NCBI GenBank assembly: GCA_934462705.1
Contig: CAKSIH010000009.1
Coordinates: 1-42,806 of the forward strand
Source of the DNA: an uncultured Eubacteriales bacterium
GTDB lineage: Bacteria; Bacillota; Clostridia; Oscillospirales; Acutalibacteraceae
Length of the DNA stretch: 42,806 nt
Direction of reading: 5' to 3'
Part shown: in pieces, positions 23,566 to 31,747 of the stretch
How positions within the stretch are numbered: the first letter of the stretch is position 1
Layout: each line of letters begins with the position of its first letter
Position numbers and translations under genes: made by a program
Notes under the pieces: model-generated
What the model saw: only the letters and a program-made list of their open reading frames with translations
The model's database searches: none
What the model was told of the DNA's origin: nothing

Positions 23566-24060
23566 ATGACTATTTGTTTAGTAATTGTTTTATGTTTAGG
23601 GTTGATGGCAGGTACGTTTTTTATGGCAAGAAACATGGTTAAAAGAGGGGTAAAGCCAGGGAAGGCAGTTTTAATGCAGATGCTTGCATTTGCTTGTGTT
23701 TATGCATGTACGCTTGGTTCTTCATTTGTGGTGACTTCTGCGGATAATAATATAAAAGACAATGAAAGCGTATCGACAGCAGCAGTTGTAAAAACGGCGG
23801 CTGACGCAGGTAGTGAATCTGTAAACACAATTGAATTACAAAAAGAGGCTAATAAACGTTGGAATACAATTGCTATGGCGTTATCAATAGGCCTTGCATG
23901 CATAGGTTGCGGTATAGCCATCGCATCTGCAGCTCCGGCAGCCATTGGCGCGGTTTCGGAGGATCCAAAGTCATTTGGTAAGGCTATAATTTTTGTAGGT
24001 CTTGCAGAAAGTGTATCTCTGTTTGGTCTTTTAATTGCTATTCTTATTAAATTCCTTTAA
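23566..24060 (+). CDS. ntpK: V/A-type ATPase subunit K (proteolipid ring)
   Basis: This 164-residue ring subunit has four TM helices: 1-22, 33-56, 101-128 and 138-162. The ion-binding carboxylate is Glu148 in VGLAESVSLFGLLIAIL. The first hairpin has no equivalent Glu, so each subunit carries one site. Between TM2 and TM3 a polar loop of about 44 residues (57-100, ADNNIKDNESVS...) replaces the usual tight turn. Start: ATG 23566 stands nine bases after TGGAGG (23551-23556); an in-frame TTG at 23557 overlaps the spacer. I see no clear set of Gln/Thr sodium ligands as in Enterococcus NtpK, so proton or sodium use is undecided. Confidence 0.93.
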   Translation: MTICLVIVLCLGLMAGTFFMARNMVKRGVKPGKAVLMQMLAFACVYACTLGSSFVVTSADNNIKDNESVSTAAVVKTAADAGSESVNTIELQKEANKRWNTIAMALSIGLACIGCGIAIASAAPAAIGAVSEDPKSFGKAIIFVGLAESVSLFGLLIAILIKFL

Positions 24061-24089
24061 TACACAGCTGTATCAAAGAAGGTGCTGTT

Positions 24090-24398
24090 ATGAGGTTTCA
24101 CCTGATAAGTGATAATATTGATACTGAAATTGGAATGAGGCTTGCAGGTATTCCAGGAGTAGTTGTTCATAAAGAACAAGAAGTAAAAGATGCGCTTAAT
24201 GAAGCTATAAAGATGGAAGACGTAGCGGTAATATTAATAACGGAGCATTTAGTAAATCTTTGTAGGGATTTTATATATGATTTAAAATTAAATTTGAAAA
24301 AGCCGCTTATAGTTGAAATTCCAGATAGGCATGGAAATGGCCGTGCCAAAGATTCCATTACAAAATATGTAAGGGACGCAATAGGAATAAAGATTTAG
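24090..24398 (+). CDS. V/A-type ATPase subunit F (AtpF/NtpG)
   Basis: This 102-residue subunit of the central rotor binds subunit D. The N-terminal MRFHLISDNIDTEIGMRLAG, the middle stretch VAVILITEHLVNLC and the C-terminal KKPLIVEIPDRHG follow the Rossmann-like fold of the family (usual pattern: 'iG.....tg..l.GI...v', 'i..ii.te..a', 'p.ii.IP'). It has normal length. AAGGTGCTG provides the ribosome binding site. It lies between K and E in the operon. Confidence 0.9.
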   Translation: MRFHLISDNIDTEIGMRLAGIPGVVVHKEQEVKDALNEAIKMEDVAVILITEHLVNLCRDFIYDLKLNLKKPLIVEIPDRHGNGRAKDSITKYVRDAIGIKI

Positions 24399-24425
24399 AC
24401 TTACGGTTGATAAGGAGGTGCACTT

Positions 24426-25022
24426 ATGCAAGGAACCGAAAATAAAACAAGTAATTTTTTAAAGGCAATAAATAAATATGCAAGAGAACAAAGGCAGGAA
24501 CTAAAAACAGAGCTTGAAAGATTTAAAAAATATGAGCTTGAAAAAGCAGAAGCCGAAGTTTTAAGGGACGCCTACCATTTAATACAGCGTGAAATGAATC
24601 AAATGAAAAAAGGCATTTCAAGCGAGGTTTCGCGTGAAGAAATGGCTAGTAAAAAATTAATGTTTCAAAGGCGAAACGATATAAAAAAGAAGGTTTTTGA
24701 ATCTGTAGAAAAAAGGCTTATTGATTTTACGAATACAGAAAGATATACTAGGCTTATAGTAAATTATGCAAAGAAAATTTCGAAGATTTTAAACAAGCCA
24801 GGAACAACACTGTATGTTTGCGCAAGAGATTTAAGATTTTCTCAAGAACTTAAAGAAGCTTTTGGTGCACAATGTAGTGTTGAGCCTAGCAGAGATATAA
24901 AAATAGGTGGTATACTTGGAATGAATTCATCCATGGGAATTATAGCAGATGAAACCATAGATTCAAAGCTTGAGGATCAAAGTCAATGGTTTGATGAAAA
25001 TTCTGGCTTGAGCGTAGTTTAG
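24426..25022 (+). CDS. ntpE: V/A-type ATPase subunit E (peripheral stalk)
   Basis: This 198-residue protein has a long charged helix at the N-terminus (about residues 10-100, with many K/E/R heptads such as REQRQELKTELERFKKYELE). A globular C-terminal domain follows, with DIKIGGILGMNSSMGIIADE near 157-176 matching the family's conserved 'GG....t.dG.i.vd.tl..rl' block. It forms the peripheral stalk with the small coiled-coil subunit encoded first in the operon, and contacts subunits A/B. AAGGAGGTG gives a strong ribosome binding site. Five bases separate its end from the ribosome binding site region of subunit A. Confidence 0.88.
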   Translation: MQGTENKTSNFLKAINKYAREQRQELKTELERFKKYELEKAEAEVLRDAYHLIQREMNQMKKGISSEVSREEMASKKLMFQRRNDIKKKVFESVEKRLIDFTNTERYTRLIVNYAKKISKILNKPGTTLYVCARDLRFSQELKEAFGAQCSVEPSRDIKIGGILGMNSSMGIIADETIDSKLEDQSQWFDENSGLSVV

Positions 25023-25042
25023 TTTTATTGGAGATGTGTTTT

Positions 25043-26800
25043 ATGGAGAAAAATGTTATATATGGAATAAACGGTCCTGTTGTTACAATAAAAAATACAA
25101 ATTCTTTTTCTATGCTTGAGATGGTATATGTAGGCGAATCAAGACTAATCGGAGAGGTTATAGGTATCACCAGCGATTTTACAACTATACAGGTGTATGA
25201 AGAGACAACCAGTTTGAAACCGGGTGAAATTGTTGAAGGTACCGGTAGCCCGATGATGGTAACTTTGGGTCCGGGAATCATAAATAATATTTTTGACGGA
25301 ATTCAAAGACCGCTTAAAGCTATTGAAGAAACATCAGGAGCGTTTATTTCTAGGGGTTCGGCAGTTAATGCCTTAGATACAGAAAAAAAGTGGAATGTTA
25401 AAATTAATGTGAATCTAGGAGATAAGATATCAGGCGGAGACATTTATGCAACTTGCCATGAGACTAGCATTATAGAGCACAAATGCATGGTTCCTCCAAA
25501 TATTAAGGGCGAAGTTGTAAAGGTTCAAAAAAGCGGTTCTTATAAAGTCAATGATATAATTGCTGTTTTGAAATGCGATGATGGATCAGAGTATAATTTA
25601 ACGCTGTGTCAAAAATGGCCTATACGAACTCCCAGACCGGTTAGAAAAAGGTTGCCTGCAACAATACCTCTTATTACAGGTCAAAGGGTAATAGATACTT
25701 TATTCCCCGTGGCAAAAGGCGGCGCAGCTGCGGTACCTGGTGGTTTTGGAACAGGAAAGACAATGACACAGCATCAACTTGCAAAATGGTGTGATGCAGA
25801 TATAATTGTTTACGTTGGCTGCGGTGAGCGTGGCAATGAAATGAGCCAGGTTTTAAGTGAATTTTCTGAACTTATAGATCCGAAATCTGGCAAGCCTATG
25901 ACAGAGAGAACGGTGCTTATAGCAAATACTTCAAATATGCCAGTTGCAGCAAGGGAAGCATCTATTTATACAGGTATAACTTTAGCAGAGTACTACAGGG
26001 ACATGGGTTACCACGTTGCAATAATGGCAGATTCAACATCTCGTTGGGCAGAGGCGCTTCGTGAAATATCTGGGCGACTTGAAGAGATGCCGGCTGAAGA
26101 AGGATTTCCTGCGTATTTGCCTTCTAGGTTATCGGAATTTTACGAGAGAGCCGGAATAACTGAAAATTTAAATGGACTCGATGGTTCAGTTACGATAATA
26201 GGTGCTGTTTCCCCGCAGGGTTCGGACTTTTCAGAGCCGGTTACACAAAATACCAAGAGATTTACAAGGTGTTTTTGGGCGCTTGACAAATCCTTAGCTT
26301 ATGCAAGACACTATCCTGCAATTAACTGGATGTCAAGTTATAGTGAATATTTTACGGACTTAGATCCATGGTTTTCGACCAAGGTTGGTGAAGACTTTGT
26401 TAGATATCGTGAAAAGATAAATGCAATCTTGCATGAAGAAAATAAGCTTATGGAAATAGTAAAGCTTGTTGGTTCGGATGTTTTACCGGATGATCAAAAA
26501 TTAGTAATTGAAATAGCAAAGGTAATACGTGTTGGATTTTTACAGCAAAATGCTTTTCATGCAGATGATACTTTTGTTCCACTTGAAAAACAAAAATTGA
26601 TGATGAAAGTAATTTTACATTTGGAAAGCAAAGCAAGGCAGCTTATATCGGCATCCATACCAATTTCAAAAATAATAGAACTTGGCCTTTTTGATAAGCT
26701 TATTAAGATGAAATATGATATCCCCAATAATGACCTTGAAAAGTTTGATGAATATATAAAAGAGATTGACGAAAAGCTTAAGAAAATACTTAAGGCATAA
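25043..26800 (+). CDS. ntpA: V/A-type ATPase catalytic subunit A
   Basis: This 585-residue catalytic subunit hydrolyses or makes ATP in the A3B3 head. The P-loop is GGFGTGKT (233-240), followed by CGERGNEMSQVL (with the conserved GERGNE catalytic Glu) and MADSTSRWAEALREISGRLE. The bulge region unique to A subunits is the stretch of about 110-190. Start: ATG 25043 lies eight bases after TGGAGA; the in-frame TTG 25028 overlaps it. The length is normal for the family, with no intein. It is followed by subunit B. Confidence 0.97.
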   Translation: MEKNVIYGINGPVVTIKNTNSFSMLEMVYVGESRLIGEVIGITSDFTTIQVYEETTSLKPGEIVEGTGSPMMVTLGPGIINNIFDGIQRPLKAIEETSGAFISRGSAVNALDTEKKWNVKINVNLGDKISGGDIYATCHETSIIEHKCMVPPNIKGEVVKVQKSGSYKVNDIIAVLKCDDGSEYNLTLCQKWPIRTPRPVRKRLPATIPLITGQRVIDTLFPVAKGGAAAVPGGFGTGKTMTQHQLAKWCDADIIVYVGCGERGNEMSQVLSEFSELIDPKSGKPMTERTVLIANTSNMPVAAREASIYTGITLAEYYRDMGYHVAIMADSTSRWAEALREISGRLEEMPAEEGFPAYLPSRLSEFYERAGITENLNGLDGSVTIIGAVSPQGSDFSEPVTQNTKRFTRCFWALDKSLAYARHYPAINWMSSYSEYFTDLDPWFSTKVGEDFVRYREKINAILHEENKLMEIVKLVGSDVLPDDQKLVIEIAKVIRVGFLQQNAFHADDTFVPLEKQKLMMKVILHLESKARQLISASIPISKIIELGLFDKLIKMKYDIPNNDLEKFDEYIKEIDEKLKKILKA

Positions 26801-26842
26801 GTAATTTGGACGGGAGAATCTCACAGCGGGAGTGTGATAAGC

Positions 26843-28234
26843 ATGATTATAGATTATATAGGGGTAAAAGAAATAAGCGGCTCTTTAATTGTTATAGATG
26901 GAGTTAAAGATGTTTCTTATGAAGAGATAGTTACAATTCGCCTTGACGATGGAACAATGAGGCAGGGAAGAGTTGTTCAAATAGAGGGTGAACGGATAAT
27001 TGTCCAGGTTTTTGAGGGGACTAAGGGAATATCTCTTGAAAATACTAGAACAAGATTAAGGGGAAGACCTATGGAAATGGCTCTTTCTCCAGAAATTTTA
27101 GGCCGTGTTTTTGATGGTGCGGGTAGGCCAATTGATGGCTTAGGAGATATTTTTCCAGAAAAGAGAATGAACATTAATGGAACACCAATGAACCCGGTAT
27201 CAAGGGTATATCCAAGAAATTACATAAACACCGGAATTTCAACAATAGACGTGCTTGCAACACTTATTCGTGGACAGAAATTACCTATTTTTTCTGGTTC
27301 AGGTATGAAACACAACGAACTAGCAGTTCAAATTGCACGGCAAGCAAAAATTTCCTCACAGGAAGGTAAAAATTTTGCAATTGTTTTTGCAGCTATGGGT
27401 GTAAAAAATGATGTTGCAGAATATTTTAGAAGAAGCTTTGAGGAATCAGGGGTTTTGCAAAGGGTAGTTATGTTTTTAAATTTATCTAACGATCCTGTTA
27501 TAGAAAGAACATTGACACCTCGTTGTGCCTTAACGGTTGCAGAATATTTAGCGTTTGAACTTAACATGCATATACTTGTTATAATGACTGATATAACATC
27601 TTATGCAGAAGCGCTTCGTGAATTCAGTTCATCTAAAGGCGAAATTCCGGGAAGAAAAGGTTATCCGGGGTATTTGTACTCTGATTTAGCGTCGCTTTAT
27701 GAAAGAGCCGGTATGATAAAAGGCAAAGAAGGCTCTGTTACACAGATACCGATATTAACTATGCCAAACGATGACATTACACATCCGATTCCTGATTTAA
27801 CCGGTTATATAACCGAAGGACAAATAGTGCTTGATAGGTCTTTGGAAGGAGAGGGTAAGTATCCTCCAGTTTCGGTTCTTCCGTCGCTTTCAAGACTTAT
27901 GAAAGATGGCATTGGAGAGGGATATACAAGGGAAGACCATTCAGCTCTTGCAAATCAATTGTTTGCGTCTTATGCAAAGGTTATGGACGCAAGGTCTTTG
28001 GCATCTGTTATTGGGGAGGAAGAACTTTCGTCTGATGATAAGAAGTTGCTTGAGTTTGGTAAGGAGTTTGAGGCAAGGTTTGTAAATCAAAGCTTTAACG
28101 AGGACAGAAGCATAGAACAAAGTTTGGATTTAGGCTGGCAATTACTTTCGCTGCTTCCCAAAAAGGATCTTGACAGAATAGATGATAACATTTTGGATAA
28201 ATATTATGTAGAGAAAGAAGCTAAAGAACAGTAA
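26843..28234 (+). CDS. ntpB: V/A-type ATPase subunit B
   Basis: This 463-residue non-catalytic partner in the A3B3 head lacks a P-loop: the equivalent place reads GSGMKHNELAVQIA (about 152-165). Conserved blocks are INTGISTIDVLATLIRGQKL, LTPRCALTVAEYLAFELNMH and TDITSYAEALREFSSSKGEI; the Arg finger that completes the catalytic site is expected near SLSRLMKDGIGEG. Start: ATG 26843 fits CGGGAG at 26826-26831 better than the in-frame GTG at 26834. Length is normal. Confidence 0.97.
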   Translation: MIIDYIGVKEISGSLIVIDGVKDVSYEEIVTIRLDDGTMRQGRVVQIEGERIIVQVFEGTKGISLENTRTRLRGRPMEMALSPEILGRVFDGAGRPIDGLGDIFPEKRMNINGTPMNPVSRVYPRNYINTGISTIDVLATLIRGQKLPIFSGSGMKHNELAVQIARQAKISSQEGKNFAIVFAAMGVKNDVAEYFRRSFEESGVLQRVVMFLNLSNDPVIERTLTPRCALTVAEYLAFELNMHILVIMTDITSYAEALREFSSSKGEIPGRKGYPGYLYSDLASLYERAGMIKGKEGSVTQIPILTMPNDDITHPIPDLTGYITEGQIVLDRSLEGEGKYPPVSVLPSLSRLMKDGIGEGYTREDHSALANQLFASYAKVMDARSLASVIGEEELSSDDKKLLEFGKEFEARFVNQSFNEDRSIEQSLDLGWQLLSLLPKKDLDRIDDNILDKYYVEKEAKEQ

Positions 28235-28265
28235 TTCACATGGAAAAGAATGAAGGTGAATAAAT

Positions 28266-28877
28266 TTGAGTACACCGGTTGTACCAACAAAGGGTAATCT
28301 TATCGCGGTTAAGAGGTCGCTTGAACTTGCAAGGGGAGGTTTTGATCTTCTTGACAGGAAGAGAAACATTTTAATACGAGAGATGATGTTACTCATAAAA
28401 CATGCCGAAGAGATACAAAGCAAAATAGATGATACATACAGCCGGGCTTATGAGGCTCTGCAAAGGGCAAATGTTACGCTTGGAATATGTAGAGAACTAG
28501 CTCAAACTGTTCCGGTAGATGAAGGCTTAAAGCTTTCGTATAGGAGTATTATGGGTGTGGAGATCCCCATAGTTTCTATAAAAGAAAAAGAAGATAAAGA
28601 CCTTCCTTTTGGACTTTACAACTCTAATTCTATGCTGGACGATGCTTACAAGAGGTTTATAGAAGTAAAAAATTTAACGGCGGATTTAGCAGAGATAGAA
28701 AATAGCGTTTATAGGCTTGCAGATGCAATAAGCAAGACTCAAAAACGTGCAAATGCTTTAAAAAACATTGCAATACCTCAGTTTGAAAAAGATGTTAAAT
28801 TTATAAGCGATGCACTAGAAGAAAAGGATAGGGAAGATTTTTCAAGATTAAAAGTAATAAAAAATAGAAAAATATAA
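28266..28877 (+). CDS. ntpD: V/A-type ATPase subunit D (rotor shaft)
   Basis: This 203-residue protein forms two long antiparallel helices, the central rotor shaft, with subunit F attached. The N-terminal VVPTKGNLIAVKRSLELARG and FDLLDRKRNILIREMM are the conserved first helix, and ISKTQKRANALKNIAIPQFE (near 160) is the conserved second. TTG 28266 is the start, with AAGGTGA six bases before it. It is the last gene of the ATPase operon, followed by an inverted-repeat element at 28881. Confidence 0.94.
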   Translation: MSTPVVPTKGNLIAVKRSLELARGGFDLLDRKRNILIREMMLLIKHAEEIQSKIDDTYSRAYEALQRANVTLGICRELAQTVPVDEGLKLSYRSIMGVEIPIVSIKEKEDKDLPFGLYNSNSMLDDAYKRFIEVKNLTADLAEIENSVYRLADAISKTQKRANALKNIAIPQFEKDVKFISDALEEKDREDFSRLKVIKNRKI

Positions 28878-28880
28878 GAA

Positions 28881-29009
28881 TGTTAACCTGCGTGATTTGT
28901 TGATGTTATTAATTTTAGGCCAGGTTAAGTGTGTACTAAAGCCACATTTAACAAGGTGATTATGATTATTAATTAATAACTGTTGACGACAAATATATGC
29001 AGGTTAACA
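28881..29009. repeat. Intergenic long inverted-repeat element
   Basis: Perfect 11-bp terminal inverted repeats TGTTAACCTGC (28881-28891) and GCAGGTTAACA (28999-29009). Nested inside are ATTTGT/ACAAAT (28895-28900 with 28989-28994), GTTATTAATT/AATTAATAAC (28905-28914 with 28971-28980) and an inner hairpin GTTAAGTGTG with CACATTTAAC (28924-28952). The whole 129-bp stretch between ntpD and the deoB promoter folds into one interrupted stem. It looks like a miniature inverted-repeat element, but I recognise no family. Confidence 0.65.
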
Positions 29010-29036
29010 ATTTTTCTTTAAAAATTTATATAACTC

Positions 29037-29065
29037 TTTACGAATTTATTTTGGCATATTATAAT
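29037..29065 (+). promoter_or_regulatory. Promoter of the nucleoside catabolism locus
   Basis: TTTACG (29037-29042), a 17-base spacer and a perfect TATAAT (29060-29065), 34 bases before the first possible deoB start. The leader is short and shows no riboswitch. Confidence 0.6.
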
Positions 29066-29098
29066 AATTTAGGGTGTAAGTTTTTATAGAAGTGTAAT

Positions 29099-30310
29099 TT
29101 GCACTCTAATTTTATAAGAAAGGAACTGATTAATATAAAAAGAGTTTTTCTTATAGTTTTAGATAGTTTTGGAATAGGCGCTATGCCGGATGCTAATAAG
29201 TATAATGATGAGGGTTGCAGTACCTTGGGATCAGTTTATAAAAGCCAAGAATTTAATATGCCTAATATGATGAAAATGGGCCTTTTTAATATAGATGGGG
29301 TAGATTTCATTGAAGGTGTAAAAAATCCGTTAGCTACATATGCACGAATGACAGAAGCATCCTGCGGTAAAGATACAACAATAGGGCATTGGGAAATAGC
29401 GGGAATAATTTCTCAAAAGCCGCTTCCGACTTATCCAAATGGGTTTCCTGATGAAGTGATATCTGAGTTTGAAAAGCGAACTGGACGAAAAGTTGTTTGT
29501 AATAAACCATACTCTGGTACAGATGTAATACGGGATTATGGAAGGCACCATGAAAAGACAGGGGACCTGATAGTTTATACTTCAGCGGACAGCGTATTTC
29601 AAATAGCAGCGCATGAGGATATAGTAAAAATAGAAGATTTGTACAAATATTGTGAAATAGCAAGGGACATATTAAAAGGTGAACATGGTGTAGGAAGAGT
29701 AATAGCTCGGCCGTTTGTGGGTGCGTATCCGGACTACAAAAGGACTTCAAACAGGCATGATTATTCTTTGGAGCCGCCGGAAACAACTATGTTGGATGAA
29801 TTAACAGGGAATAGCATTGATGTTGTAGCGATTGGCAAAATAAATGATATATTTGCAGGAAAAGGGATAAAAAAGTTTGTTAGAACTACGAATAATGAAG
29901 ATGGTATATCACGTACAATAGAAATGATAAATAAAGATTTTGAAGGACTATGCTTTACAAATTTAGTAGATTTTGATATGGTATATGGGCATAGAAATAA
30001 TGTGGATGGTTATGCTAAGGCTTTATCTGAATTTGACAGTAGGTTGCCTGAGATTATAAAAAACTTGAGAGACGAAGACCTTTTAATGATAACAGCGGAT
30101 CATGGCTGCGATCCGGGAGATAAGTCGACTGATCATACCAGAGAATATACGCCGTGGCTAATTTATGGAAAGAATGTTAAGGATTCAAATAATTTAGGAA
30201 CTAGAAATACATTTGCAGATATAGGAGCAACTATATTAGACTACTTTAATTTAAAAGGTAAGATAAAAGGTAAGTCTGTTCTTAAAGAGGTATTAAAAAA
30301 TGGGCTTTGA
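29099..30310 (+). CDS. deoB: Phosphopentomutase
   Basis: This protein of about 390-403 residues converts ribose-1-phosphate or deoxyribose-1-phosphate into the 5-phosphate, linking nucleoside phosphorolysis to sugar catabolism. Alkaline-phosphatase fold motifs are KRVFLIVLDSFGIGAMPDA (metal-binding Asp at the N-terminus), SCGKDTTIGHWEIAG (Thr nucleophile region) and LLMITADHGCDPGDKSTDHT (C-terminal metal site). The start is unclear. The family N-terminus MKRVFLIVLDSFG would fall on an ATA codon at 29135 (or ATT 29129), 4-10 bases after AAAGGA. The only standard codon upstream is TTG 29099, with a weak AGAAGTG before it; that choice is used here. It overlaps the next gene by 11 bases. Confidence 0.95.
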   Translation: MHSNFIRKELINIKRVFLIVLDSFGIGAMPDANKYNDEGCSTLGSVYKSQEFNMPNMMKMGLFNIDGVDFIEGVKNPLATYARMTEASCGKDTTIGHWEIAGIISQKPLPTYPNGFPDEVISEFEKRTGRKVVCNKPYSGTDVIRDYGRHHEKTGDLIVYTSADSVFQIAAHEDIVKIEDLYKYCEIARDILKGEHGVGRVIARPFVGAYPDYKRTSNRHDYSLEPPETTMLDELTGNSIDVVAIGKINDIFAGKGIKKFVRTTNNEDGISRTIEMINKDFEGLCFTNLVDFDMVYGHRNNVDGYAKALSEFDSRLPEIIKNLRDEDLLMITADHGCDPGDKSTDHTREYTPWLIYGKNVKDSNNLGTRNTFADIGATILDYFNLKGKIKGKSVLKEVLKNGL

Positions 30311-30965
30311 TTTGTCAATTTTAAAACAGCCGAAATCTGATTTAATAAAAAAGATGATTTTTGCTTTTATAGGTGATATAATATTAGGGTTCGGAATAGC
30401 ATTTAATTCATGTTCAGGCTTAGGCAATGATCCAATATCGGTATTTTATTCTGGTGTGAGTAATATGTTACATATAAATTTGGGCCTTGCCTCTAACATA
30501 GTAAACTATACCATGTTTATAATTATTTTAATCCTGGGAAGAAGATATATAAATATAGGGACATTTATATACACTTTGCCGCTTGGCTCATTTATAAACT
30601 TGGGCATTTACATATATGGCTCTTTAATAAAAGAGCAAACTTTAATGATTCAAATAATCTCTTCTGTTGTAGGGTGCTTGCTTCTATTTTTAGGTATAGC
30701 AATTTTTATATCTGTGCAGATTGGTGTTGATCCATGGACTGGGCTTGCGCTGATACTTAGTGACAGAATCAAGAAAAAATACATGGTTTTTAAAGTGCTT
30801 ATAGATATTTTAAGTTTTGTTGTGGGTTTTGCTATGGGAGGAAAGATTGGGATAACAACAGTGATAGCAGCTTTACTAGGTGGCCCGGTTATACAAAAGA
30901 TAGATTATTTTATAAAAAATTACATATTAAAATTTTTTAATTTTAAAGTAAAGACAGAAGAATAA
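30300..30965 (+). CDS. YczE/YitT-like membrane protein
   Basis: This 221-residue integral membrane protein has about five or six TM helices, the first near residues 18-40 (KMIFAFIGDIILGFGIAFNS). The stretches GIAFNSCSGLGNDPISVFYS and VQIGVDPWTGLALILS form two similar halves (GxGxDP), typical of the YczE group. Its role is unknown. The start codon overlaps the deoB end by 11 bases, so it is translationally coupled, and deoD follows 14 bases later. Lying between two nucleoside-catabolism enzymes, it may move a nucleoside, base or pentose, or affect the importer. This is inference from position only. Confidence 0.8.
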   Translation: MGFDLSILKQPKSDLIKKMIFAFIGDIILGFGIAFNSCSGLGNDPISVFYSGVSNMLHINLGLASNIVNYTMFIIILILGRRYINIGTFIYTLPLGSFINLGIYIYGSLIKEQTLMIQIISSVVGCLLLFLGIAIFISVQIGVDPWTGLALILSDRIKKKYMVFKVLIDILSFVVGFAMGGKIGITTVIAALLGGPVIQKIDYFIKNYILKFFNFKVKTEE

Positions 30966-30979
30966 AAGGAGAATTTTTT

Positions 30980-31705
30980 ATGGGAAACGTTCCTACACCT
31001 CATATTAATGCAAAGTTAGAAGACATAGCTAAAACGGTTATTATGCCAGGAGACCCGTTAAGGGCGAAGTTTATAGCAGAAACATATCTTAAAGATGTTA
31101 AATGTTTTAACACAGTAAGAAATGTTTTGGGCTTTACAGGTATGTATAAGGGAGAGAGAGTATCTGTTATGGCAAGTGGCATGGGAATGCCATCTATGGG
31201 AATTTATTCTTATGAGCTTTTTAATTTTTACAATGTTGATAATATAATAAGAGTTGGTTCTGCAGGCAGCATTTGCGAAGATGTTAATTTAAGGGATATA
31301 ATAATAGCAATGGCAGCATGTACAGATTCAAACTATACTCATCAATATAGTTTACCGGGCATATACGCACCAGTAGCAAGTTATAGCTTGCTTGAAAAAA
31401 GTGTTAGTTTGGCTAAAGGCAGAAATTTAAATTTTCATGTTGGCAATATAATGTCATCTGATGTATTTTACACAGATGTAGAAAAATTTTTAAGACCATG
31501 GGGAGATATGGGTGTATTAGCAGTAGAGATGGAATCAGTTGCTTTATACGCTAATGCCGCCAGGGCAAAAAAGAATGCACTTTGCATACTTACAGTGTCT
31601 GATCACATTTTTAAAGGTGACAAACTATCGGCAGAAGATAGGCAAACAGGCTTTAAGGAAATGATGGAGTTGGCGCTTGAGACAGCAATATCCATTGATA
31701 AATAA
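30980..31705 (+). CDS. deoD: Purine-nucleoside phosphorylase, DeoD-type
   Basis: This 241-residue enzyme of the hexameric PNP family splits purine (deoxy)nucleosides with phosphate into base and (deoxy)ribose-1-phosphate. Visible motifs are PGDPLRAKFIAETYL (about 22-36; Gly-Asp-Pro and Arg bind phosphate), MPSMGIYSYELF, IIRVGSAGS, AVEMESVALYANAA (Glu-Met-Glu binds ribose) and TVSDHIFKG with the catalytic Asp. The N-terminal MGNVPTPHINAK is typical. AAAGGAG precedes ATG. It supplies the product used by DeoB upstream. Confidence 0.97.
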   Translation: MGNVPTPHINAKLEDIAKTVIMPGDPLRAKFIAETYLKDVKCFNTVRNVLGFTGMYKGERVSVMASGMGMPSMGIYSYELFNFYNVDNIIRVGSAGSICEDVNLRDIIIAMAACTDSNYTHQYSLPGIYAPVASYSLLEKSVSLAKGRNLNFHVGNIMSSDVFYTDVEKFLRPWGDMGVLAVEMESVALYANAARAKKNALCILTVSDHIFKGDKLSAEDRQTGFKEMMELALETAISIDK

Positions 31706-31747
31706 GGGGTACATATTGTGATTTGTGCTTATAGGAGGAATCTTTTT

